Shown here piece after piece: positions 1 to 6,453 of a stretch of DNA of 64,000 nt. A program made the position numbers and the translations under genes. The notes beneath the pieces are model-generated. The model was not told where the DNA came from. It made no database searches and worked only from the letters and a program-made list of their open reading frames with translations. The stretch's first letter is position 1, and each line of letters starts with the position of its first letter. Source of the DNA: Bacteroides sp. ET71 (GTDB lineage Bacteria > Bacteroidota > Bacteroidia > Bacteroidales > Bacteroidaceae); assembly GCF_023336905.1 (NCBI RefSeq), contig NZ_JAMBLS010000007.1, positions 62,001 to 126,000 on the forward strand, in the 5' to 3' direction.

Positions 1-402
1 TGCATCATCGGCCACCGTCAATCCACTGTTCACAATCTCTGTTGCAACATTGAAATTGGCACGGGCAAGCCCCGTCAACAGCTCAAAACTGTCAGGTGAC
101 AAAGCATACATACGTTTATATATATCAAGAGCCTCCATATTCTTCCCCTGGCGTTCCAGAATACGTGCTTTTATAGGAAGCACCTGCACATTGTTAGGAT
201 CCACCTTCAGTATACGGTCAATGGCACTCAACAATTTTGGCATGTTATTGGTTGCAATATGCACATTCACCAGATTGTACAAGAAGTCAAGTGACACCGG
301 ATATTTAGTAATGGCTTCCTCCAATATTTTTTCTTGCTCAGCGTAGTTCTTCTGCGACAGATAAATCAGGTTTAAATTTAAAAAAAATAATAAGCCAAGC
401 GT
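1..402 (-). pseudogene. TPR-repeat protein fragment, 5' end missing and running off the window
   Basis: Read on the minus strand, 402 down to 1 is one open frame with tetratricopeptide character: helix pairs with spaced Ala, Gly, Tyr and Pro, and segments such as YPVSLDFLYNLVNVH and KVDPNNVQVLPIKARILERQ that fit TPR units. The frame runs past the left edge. At its 5' side there is no Met codon; an in-frame TAA (403-405) follows a run of hydrophobic low-complexity codons and then the remains of an IS1595 transposase. I infer that an insertion removed the start of the TPR gene. TPR proteins are protein-binding scaffolds, and no specific role can be named. The family call is fairly safe; the call 'broken' rests on the missing start. 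Confidence 0.6.
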
Positions 403-424
403 TTATTCCATCTGAATCTACGGA

Positions 425-905
425 TTAATGGCAGTATCGTTGTATACTACGTTTAAATCCGCTCCAAAATCCTTCTATTGCAGTGTAAGCATTAGCACAT
501 GCATATTGTCCTTTGCCGTAGTCAACACTTTCGTATATTTTGACGAATATATCATAATCACAACCATTCATCGGTAATAACCTTCGGTGTGTTTAACCGT
601 TCTGAATATCGGAATAATAAGATATTTCTTGGAGGTGCTTTCGGCTACACAGTAAAACGACCTAACCACCTCTTTGTAGGTTACACGTGGCATATGCTTA
701 CTATTCTCATGGTAGAAATTTTGAGGATAAGACATCTGTATGGATATGGTACCTTATTCCTATTTCCTTTGCTTATACTTTTTTTGATTGGCTATTAACC
801 ATATAGCCATAAACCACTTGCGCAAAAAGTGCTCAAGATAACTCAAGCAATTCTCTTATGTCGGAAAAACTTGCGATAAACTGAAAAGTGAAGTAAATTT
901 AGCAA
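425..905 (-). pseudogene. decayed IS1595-family transposase
   Basis: Recognisable pieces of one transposase lie in order on the minus strand but in different frames. Near 850-900 is an N-terminal piece resembling SLSQVFPT, a stop, then ENCLSYLEH. Around 560-590 is KVITDEW. From 571 to 425 is a short frame with GKGQYACANAYTAIEGFWS followed by FKRSI and QRYC. IS1595 transposases carry ITDEW, then a Gly-Gln/Glu-Tyr segment, T-IEGFWS-KR and a C-terminal QRY(C/A) segment. In this copy the residues normally between KRSI and QRYC appear deleted, and there are several stops and frameshifts, so it cannot be active. The stretch is AT-rich. The ends are approximate because terminal inverted repeats were not found. 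Confidence 0.55.
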
Positions 906-1164
906 AACATACACCAACAATAATGCGTTTGATATATATTGACAAGAAAAATCCTTTGTTATGAAAGTTTTTCCCGCCAAAGTTTTGTTAGGCATTAATG
1001 TGTATAATTCAATTTGTTTAAATCATTCAATTATATTTGCACGCAAATATAAAGATTATTTTTTGACACGATTAAACAAAAAGAAGCAGTTTACCTTCTA
1101 TCCGTCATTCTTTAGGTATTAAGCATACAAAAATAAGGATTAAACAGCACAAGAGGTTCTAATT
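906..1164. other. AT-rich intergenic stretch with a mirrored promoter-like motif
   Basis: No gene seen. At 1032-1051 there is a perfect inverted repeat, TATATTTGC, two bases, GCAAATATA. Each arm is a Bacteroidetes -7 like box (TAnnTTTG), one per strand. No -33 TTTG stands at the usual ~20 bp on either side, so promoter activity is uncertain. Confidence 0.35.
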
Positions 1165-2598
1165 TTATTCCACCTTATCCAATCCCATTTTCTTGGCACG
1201 CTGCAACATGAATTCGTAAGCGGCGTCGTGTTCATTGGGAATGACCCCATCCAGAATAGCGTCTTTAATGGCACTCTTCAACGAGCCAACCTTTGGGCAG
1301 GGAGGGAGGTTGAAAACCTTCATGATTTCTTCCCCACTTACGGGAGGTTGGAAATTGCGGATGCGGTCGCGTTCTTCCAAATCTTTCAGTTTGCGGCGCA
1401 CCAGTTGGAAATTGTTCAGAAAACGTTCCTTACGCTCACGGTTCTTCGAGGTTATGTCTGCTTCGCACAATAGCATCAAGTCGTCGATATCGTCTCCGGC
1501 TTCAAACAACAGACGGCGCACGGCAGAGTCTGTCACTTCTTCGTCGGCTATGACAATGGGACGCATGTGCAGTCCTACCAGTTTCTGCACATACTTCATT
1601 TTTTCATTCATGGGCAACTTCATCTTCCGGAAAATATCGGGCACCATCTTGGCGCCGACGAAGTTATGGTTATGAAATGTCCAGCCGATACGCGGTTCCC
1701 AGCGTTTGGTCACAGGTTTAGCGATGTCGTGCAGCAGCGCCGCCCAACGCAGCCACAGGTTATCGGTCTGCTTGCTGATGTTGTCCAACACCTCCAGCGT
1801 GTGATAGAAATTGTCTTTATGCCCCTTTCCGTTCCGGGTTTCCACGCCTTGCAGCTTCACCAGTTCCGGGAAAATCAGTTCCAGCAGACCGCAACGGTCC
1901 AAGTCTATAAAGCCCCTGGAGGGTACGGGCGACAGTATGATTTTGTTCAACTCGTCGGCTATGCGCTCGCGCGAGATGATGGAAATCCGTTCGCGGTTAC
2001 GCCCCAACGCTTCGAATGTTTCGTCGTCTATATAAAACTTCAGTTGAGTAGCGAAACGGATGCAGCGCATCATTCGCAAAGGGTCGTCGCTGAAAGTCAC
2101 ATCCGGGTCCAAAGGCGTACGGATGGTGCGTTCTTTCAGGTCTTCGATGCCGTCAAACGGGTCTACCAGCTCGCCATACCGAGAGGCATTCAGGCAGACG
2201 GCCAAGGCATTAATGGTAAAATCCCGGCGGTTCTGGTCGTCTTCCAATGTTCCATCTTCCACCACCGGTTTGCGCGAATCATGCGTGTACGATTCCTTAC
2301 GGGCTCCCACGAACTCGACCTCCGTTCCCCGGTATTTCAATTGTGCAGTACCGAAGTTACGAAAAACCGAAACGTGCGCACCACGTCCCAAGCGTTTTCC
2401 CAAGGCTTCCGCCACGACGATGCCACTGCCTACCACCACCACATCGATGTCTTTCGACGGGCGTTGTAGAAAGATGTCACGCACATAACCGCCCACCACA
2501 TAACATTCTACGCCCAGCGTGTCGGCCACGGCTGAGATTTGCTTGAATATGTCATCTTTGAAATATTGCTTCAGCTCTTCTGTCGTCAGTTCCAACAT
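1165..2598 (-). CDS. cca: CCA tRNA nucleotidyltransferase with HD domain
   Basis: 477 residues. Adds or repairs the 3' CCA of tRNAs in the cytoplasm; this matters here because the tRNA-Ser gene in the window does not encode CCA. The N-terminal nucleotidyltransferase domain has YVVGGYVRD followed by KDIDVVVVG (the catalytic G-G and DxD signature), then an RRDFTINAL segment and the RNA-binding region with DDPLRMMRCIRFA. The middle carries an HD phosphohydrolase motif in LLHDIAKP. I start at the Met of MLELTTEE: the open frame continues 28 codons upstream, but the -7 box TATCTTTG (2631-2638, minus) lies inside that extension, so the longer start would precede transcription. Transcribed alone, divergent from the lipoprotein gene. 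Confidence 0.93.
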   Translation of the reverse strand: MLELTTEELKQYFKDDIFKQISAVADTLGVECYVVGGYVRDIFLQRPSKDIDVVVVGSGIVVAEALGKRLGRGAHVSVFRNFGTAQLKYRGTEVEFVGARKESYTHDSRKPVVEDGTLEDDQNRRDFTINALAVCLNASRYGELVDPFDGIEDLKERTIRTPLDPDVTFSDDPLRMMRCIRFATQLKFYIDDETFEALGRNRERISIISRERIADELNKIILSPVPSRGFIDLDRCGLLELIFPELVKLQGVETRNGKGHKDNFYHTLEVLDNISKQTDNLWLRWAALLHDIAKPVTKRWEPRIGWTFHNHNFVGAKMVPDIFRKMKLPMNEKMKYVQKLVGLHMRPIVIADEEVTDSAVRRLLFEAGDDIDDLMLLCEADITSKNRERKERFLNNFQLVRRKLKDLEERDRIRNFQPPVSGEEIMKVFNLPPCPKVGSLKSAIKDAILDGVIPNEHDAAYEFMLQRAKKMGLDKVE

Positions 2599-2630
2599 GT
2601 CGTTTTGCTTTTTTCTTTCATAAATGGCTG

Positions 2631-2659
2631 CAAAGATACGGATATTATTTCTATTTTTG
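2631..2659. promoter_or_regulatory. divergent promoter pair, cca and lipoprotein gene
   Basis: The minus-strand -7 box TATCTTTG is at 2631-2638, about 33 nt before the cca start. The plus-strand -7 box TATTTTTG is at 2652-2659, about 29 nt before the lipoprotein start. Both fit the Bacteroidetes TAnnTTTG consensus; -33 boxes are weak. Confidence 0.55.
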
Positions 2660-2687
2660 TCCCCTGTAACAGAGAAGAACAACAGTT

Positions 2688-3518
2688 ATGAAGAAACCGG
2701 TATATCTTTTTTTAGCAGTTCTTGGCTGCTTGCTGGGAGCGTGCGAGAATGTGGAGGAGAAAGCAGGAGTGAAACTACAAGCAGCCCGCCAAGCCTACGA
2801 GGCAGGCCAGTTCAGCGAAGCGAAGTCATTGATTGACAGCATCAAGATACTATATCCGAAGGCGTTCGACACGCGCAGGGCTGGACTCTATCTGATGCAG
2901 GACATCGAGCTGGCCGAACAGCAGAGGTCGCTCGTCTACCTGGACAGTTTGTTGCATATTGAACAAGAGAAATTTGCTGCCCTTCGGAAGAATTTCACGC
3001 TCGAAAAAGACACTGCCTACCAACAAATCGGGCGCTATCTGGCACCGGCACAAGTAGTAGAAAGAAACCTGCACCGTTCGTACCTGCGTTTCCAGACTGA
3101 TGAAAAAGGGGTGATGAGCTTGACGTCTATCTACTGCGGGAAACAAAACATCCATCACACTGCCGTGAAAGTCTCGGCACCCGACCACACTTTCGCCCAG
3201 ACGCCTGCCTCGAAAGACAGTTACGAGACTTCTGACTTGGGAGAAAGGATAGAGAAAGCAGACTATAAGCTGGGAGAAGATGGCGGGGTCATCTCGTTCA
3301 TCTGCCTGAACAAAGACAAGAACCTGCAGGTGGAATACATAGGCGACCGCACTTACAACACCACCCTCACCCGTACCGACCGCCAGGCTGCCGCCGATGT
3401 GTATGCCCTCTCACAAGTGCTTACTTCCATCACCCACATCCAGCAACAGAAAGACGAAGCCAATCAAAAAATCCGCTTCATCCAGGAAAACATCAAGAAG
3501 CGGAAAAAGACGGAATAA
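2688..3518 (+). CDS. lipoprotein of unknown function
   Basis: 276 residues. The N-terminus is a lipoprotein signal, hydrophobic core then LLGAC with the lipidated Cys at residue 19. The next ~40 residues (QAARQAYEAGQFSEAKSLID) resemble a single TPR-like helix pair that opens many envelope lipoproteins. The middle is a long charged helical stretch, and the C-terminus is helical and Lys-rich (QENIKKRKK). It probably sits in the cell envelope. I do not recognise the family with certainty; similar single-gene lipoproteins are common in Bacteroides. It has its own promoter (2652-2659) and is followed by a strong hairpin at 3588-3627. Confidence 0.75.
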   Translation: MKKPVYLFLAVLGCLLGACENVEEKAGVKLQAARQAYEAGQFSEAKSLIDSIKILYPKAFDTRRAGLYLMQDIELAEQQRSLVYLDSLLHIEQEKFAALRKNFTLEKDTAYQQIGRYLAPAQVVERNLHRSYLRFQTDEKGVMSLTSIYCGKQNIHHTAVKVSAPDHTFAQTPASKDSYETSDLGERIEKADYKLGEDGGVISFICLNKDKNLQVEYIGDRTYNTTLTRTDRQAAADVYALSQVLTSITHIQQQKDEANQKIRFIQENIKKRKKTE

Positions 3519-3587
3519 GAAACGCCGAACAACAGCCCAGCCCGTTGCGCACAACAGACAAGGCTATTGCGCACGACAGGCAGAAAC

Positions 3588-3627
3588 GAATCAGGCCGGA
3601 GGTGCATGTGCACTTCCGGCCTGATTC
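3588..3627. terminator. long hairpin, bidirectional terminator between convergent reading frames
   Basis: A perfect 13-bp inverted repeat (GAATCAGGCCGGA at 3588-3600, its complement at 3615-3627) extends inward through a second palindromic GTGCA/TGCAC stem to a two-base loop. It lies between the lipoprotein gene (plus) and the capsule-export relic (minus). T-runs are short (CTTCT on the plus side), so termination is likely but not certain. Confidence 0.6.
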
Positions 3628-3680
3628 TTCTATTCCCTTCCATCTGAACTGCCCGGACAAACTGCCGAACAGACGAAGAC

Positions 3681-4124
3681 TTATTTCACCAGGTTGGCTA
3701 TCGAAGCAGCCATTGTACCCAACGAAGCGAAAGATGTGGCGTAACCCAGGATGTTGGACAGGAGGACACCGTTCTTCTTTTTCTTGTTCGGCACCACAAT
3801 CTCGCAACCGGGCTCCACCTGTCCGCGACCGCTGCCATTCACCTTGGCCACCTGGCCGTTCATGTAGATGATGAACTTCTTGCTCTTCTTCGCGTGCTGG
3901 CTGTAGCCACCGGCCTGACCCAAGTAGTACTTCACCCCTTCACCCTCGCTGTACGAGACCGTATTGGGCATCATCACGGCACCGCTGATCTTCACCGTGT
4001 TCGTATATTCAGGTACCTGGAGCACATCGCTCTCACACAAGCCGATGTCATTACGAACAATCCCCTGTATGATGAAATAATAGTATCCGAAAAAGTTCTC
4101 GTACAGTCTCTCCCATTTTTCCAA
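3681..4124 (-). pseudogene. 3' remnant of a capsule-export (Wza/SLBB) gene
   Basis: The translated fragment matches the last ~120 residues of Bacteroides SLBB-containing polysaccharide export proteins: a segment with ESDVLQVPEYTNTVKISGAV (the SLBB-like loop before a beta-grasp), GGYSQHAKKSKK, then PGCEIVVPNKKKK and a C-terminal membrane helix ending ASIANLVK. Full members are several times longer, with a signal sequence and repeated SLBB units. Here the open frame begins at a TTG at 4124 with an in-frame TAG directly upstream, and the first ~28 residues do not fit the family. The fragment is transcribed away from the metal-efflux promoter at 4132. I read it as a relic of a lost export gene. 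Confidence 0.65.
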
Positions 4125-4131
4125 CTATATA

Positions 4132-4163
4132 TTTGGCTAATCATCAGATAAAATTTATCTTTG
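4132..4163 (+). promoter_or_regulatory. promoter of the metal-efflux locus
   Basis: TTTG at 4132-4135 and TATCTTTG at 4156-4163, separated by exactly 20 bp, is a textbook Bacteroidetes promoter. Transcription should begin a few bases downstream, about 20 nt before the ATG at 4186. Confidence 0.75.
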
Positions 4164-4185
4164 CGCCGGATAGAAAAATACCGGA

Positions 4186-4599
4186 ATGAAATTCAAAAGG
4201 CACATTACTTATATATTGCTTGTTGTCAGCTTGCTGATGACAGCAGTGCCTGTTCTCCCCCACCACCATCACGCCAATGGCCTGCTGTGCATGAAAAACG
4301 ACATCAGCACCGACTGTTGCCTGCAACATTCCGATTCCCCGAGAGAAGGACATTGCTGCTGTCAAACGGGATGTGTGGCTCACCACTTCTTTCAACAAAT
4401 GCCGACAGACACCCGGAACGAAATGCAACCGGCTGCTTCTGAAATCATTCCTTTCTTGTCTCCTCTGCTGCTCCGGCTTTCCGACAGCCTGACCAATGCC
4501 GACAAGAAACAAATACCTATCTACATAGAGTCGCTGCACGAAAAGTTTACCGCACGTGCCACAGGACTCCGTGCCCCTCCCTCTACCCTCCTTTCCTGA
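4186..4599 (+). CDS. small Cys/His-rich secreted or membrane-anchored protein (DUF6769-like)
   Basis: 137 residues. An N-terminal hydrophobic segment (residues 8-25) serves as signal or anchor, followed at once by PHHHHAN and a dense Cys/His region: CMKNDISTDCC, CLQH, then EGHCCCQTGC and HH near residue 66. That arrangement suggests transition-metal binding in the envelope. It is the first gene of the locus that encodes a His-rich adaptor, a CzcA-type pump and a TolC-type channel, so I infer a role as a metal sensor, buffer or delivery protein for that pump. Proteins of this kind (DUF6769) often sit next to HME-RND operons in Bacteroides. No enzyme motif is visible. The promoter at 4132-4163 drives it. 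Confidence 0.75.
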   Translation: MKFKRHITYILLVVSLLMTAVPVLPHHHHANGLLCMKNDISTDCCLQHSDSPREGHCCCQTGCVAHHFFQQMPTDTRNEMQPAASEIIPFLSPLLLRLSDSLTNADKKQIPIYIESLHEKFTARATGLRAPPSTLLS

Positions 4600-4630
4600 A
4601 TCCATTCCTTCCCACAACGCACTTTGCAAA

Positions 4631-4659
4631 CCGGTTGCAACCGGCAACGACTAATTTTG
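4631..4659 (+). promoter_or_regulatory. palindrome plus -7 box ahead of the RND efflux genes
   Basis: A perfect 14-bp palindrome CCGGTTGCAACCGG (4631-4644) stands directly before a -7 box TAATTTTG (4652-4659). It occupies the place where a repressor or activator of the efflux genes could bind. If this is the promoter, the octamer array lies in the 5' leader of the adaptor gene. No regulator gene lies beside it. Confidence 0.4.
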
Positions 4660-4680
4660 CAGCGAGGAAGCCTCTTTTTC

Positions 4681-4937
4681 AGTTGATGAGTTGATGAGTT
4701 GATAAGTTGATGAGTTGACAAGTTGATGAGTTGATGAGTTAATGAGTTAATGAGTTGATGAGTTGACGAGTTGATGAGTTGATGAGTTGACGAGTTGATG
4801 AGTTGATGAGTTGACGAGTTGATGAGTTGATGAGTTGATGAGTTGATGAGTTGATGAGTTAATGAGTTGATAAGTTGATGAGTTGATGAGTTGACAAGTT
4901 GACGAGTTGACGAGTTGATGAGTTGATGAGTTGACGA
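4681..4937 (+). repeat. octamer tandem array, about 32 copies of GTTGATGA
   Basis: A continuous array with 8-bp period and unit GTTGATGA; variants GTTGACGA, GTTAATGA, GTTGATAA and GTTGACAA are interspersed. It fills most of the gap between the Cys/His-rich gene and the RND adaptor gene. The plus strand contains TGA in every frame; the minus strand happens to stay open as THQLINSS repeats, which I do not consider a gene. The form suggests growth by replication slippage followed by point mutation. Confidence 0.9.
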
Positions 4938-5078
4938 GGAGGCTACCAGGAAGAGTGTTTCAGCAGACAAATTAACAGGCGATTGGCAAACAGACAAGTT
5001 GACAAGCCCTTGTTGTCTCGTTAACTCGTCCTCTCGTCAACTAAATTATTCACACACAACCAACACATTATTATATAT

Positions 5079-6272
5079 ATGAGAAAAACATTCTTTATCG
5101 GGACGCTGAGCCTCTTCCTGCTCGGCGCCTGCAACAGCCAACATCACGAAGAGCATGACGAGCATGACCACGCTACCGAGCAACACGACCATGCCGCCGA
5201 AGGAGCCGGGCACGAAGGCCACAACCATGAGACAGAGACGCACGAAAGTGGTAACGAAATCGTACTGACACCGGAAAAGGCAAAGGCTGCCGGCGTGGTA
5301 GTGAACGAAATACAACCCGGCACTTTCCACCAGGTCATCAAGACCAGCGGACAGGTGCTGGCCGCACAAGGTGACGAACGGGTGGCCGTGGCAACGGTGG
5401 CCGGCGTGGTATCGTTCAAGAACCAGGTGATAGAAGGGATGAGCGTCAGCCAGGGGATGCCGCTGGTGGTGCTCTCGTCACGCCACATGGCCGAAGGAGA
5501 CCCCGTACAGAAGGCCCGCGTGGCCTACGAAGTGGCCAAGAAAGAGTACGAGCGCATGGCCGCGCTGGTGGGCGACAAAATCGTATCGGAGAAAGAGTTT
5601 GCCCAAGCCCAACAGACGTATGAGAATGCCCGCATCAGCTACGAGGCCGTGGCTAAGAACCAGACAGAGAACGGGCAGGTGGTGACCTCACCCATCGGAG
5701 GGTATGTGAAGAGCCTGCTGGTGAAGGAAGGCGACTACGTGTCGGTCGGTCAGCCGCTGGTGAGCATTACGCAGAACAAACGGCTGTTCCTGCGGGCTGA
5801 CGTGTCGGAGAAATATTACAAAGACCTGGGAAGCATCGTGTCGGCCCATTTCCGGACTCCCTACAATGACGAAGTATATGACCTGAAGAAGTTAAACGGT
5901 CGACTGCTATCCTACGGCAAAGCATCGGGAGAACAAGGATATTACATCCCCGTGACTTTCGAGTTCGACAACCGGGGAGGCGTAGTGCCCGGCTCGTTCG
6001 TGGAAATCTTCCTGTTGTCGCAATCCATGGAAGGGGTGCTGGCGGTGCCGGAATCGGCTTTGACCGAGGAACAGGGCAGCTTCTTTGTCTACCGGCAGGT
6101 GGACGAGGAGTGCTACGAGAAGCAACGGGTCATCGTGGGAGCCGACGATGGGGAACAGGTGCAGATACTCTCGGGCATACGGGCGGGCGACCGCATCGTG
6201 ACGCAGGGAGCCTACCAGGTGAAACTGGCCTCGGCCTCGAACGCAATACCGGCCCACACACACGAACACTAA
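5079..6272 (+). CDS. RND heavy-metal efflux periplasmic adaptor (CzcB/CusB type)
   Basis: 397 residues, membrane-fusion protein of a tripartite metal exporter. A lipoprotein signal ends in LLGAC (Cys 18). Residues 22-57 form a striking His/Glu/Asp stretch (HHEEHDEHDH, EQHDHAAEGAGHEGHNHE) that should bind divalent metal ions in the periplasm. Then follow the barrel-sandwich/lipoyl halves (VVNEIQPGTFHQVIKTSGQV and SPIGGYVKSLLVKEGDYV), a helical hairpin around residues 140-190, a beta-barrel and a C-terminal membrane-proximal domain (GIRAGDRIVTQGAYQVK). It precedes the pump gene, separated by a heptamer array, and is probably co-transcribed with it. The metal (zinc/cobalt/cadmium or copper/silver) cannot be chosen from sequence; the His-rich arm favours Zn/Co/Cd or Ni. 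Confidence 0.92.
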   Translation: MRKTFFIGTLSLFLLGACNSQHHEEHDEHDHATEQHDHAAEGAGHEGHNHETETHESGNEIVLTPEKAKAAGVVVNEIQPGTFHQVIKTSGQVLAAQGDERVAVATVAGVVSFKNQVIEGMSVSQGMPLVVLSSRHMAEGDPVQKARVAYEVAKKEYERMAALVGDKIVSEKEFAQAQQTYENARISYEAVAKNQTENGQVVTSPIGGYVKSLLVKEGDYVSVGQPLVSITQNKRLFLRADVSEKYYKDLGSIVSAHFRTPYNDEVYDLKKLNGRLLSYGKASGEQGYYIPVTFEFDNRGGVVPGSFVEIFLLSQSMEGVLAVPESALTEEQGSFFVYRQVDEECYEKQRVIVGADDGEQVQILSGIRAGDRIVTQGAYQVKLASASNAIPAHTHEH

Positions 6273-6276
6273 CTAT

Positions 6277-6449
6277 AATGATTAATGGTAAATGGTTAAT
6301 GGTTAATAAGGGACGGACTTGTCGTCCATACCATTAATCATTAACCACTAACCATTAACCATTAACCACTAACCATTAACCACTAACCATTAACCACTAA
6401 CCATTAACCACTAACCATTAACCATTAACCATTAACCATTAACCATTAC
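6277..6449 (+). repeat. heptamer array with self-complementary arms (CCATTAA/CCACTAA)
   Basis: A short left arm (TAATGATTAATGGT, 6277-6290) is complementary to a right arm (ACCATTAATCATTA), with a small GGACG/CGTCC hairpin between them. To the right, about 16 heptamers ACCATTA or ACCACTA run to 6449, four bases before the pump gene's ATG. Because it lies inside an operon, the transcript would carry a long AU-rich stem-loop between adaptor and pump. A related array lies between hpt and adk. Confidence 0.85.
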
Positions 6450-6453
6450 CTAC

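Noticed and set aside
589-798. 69-residue plus-strand frame in the AT-rich left region
   Set aside because: Lies antisense across the IS1595 relic; composition reflects AT-rich DNA and no family is recognised.
1567-2469. 300-residue open frame antisense to cca
   Set aside because: Shadow of the CCA-adding enzyme; no promoter, no recognisable domain.
4521-4997. 158-residue minus-strand frame rich in THQLINSS repeats
   Set aside because: It is the translation of the octamer array, which has no stop in that frame; the flanks are unrelated to a gene.
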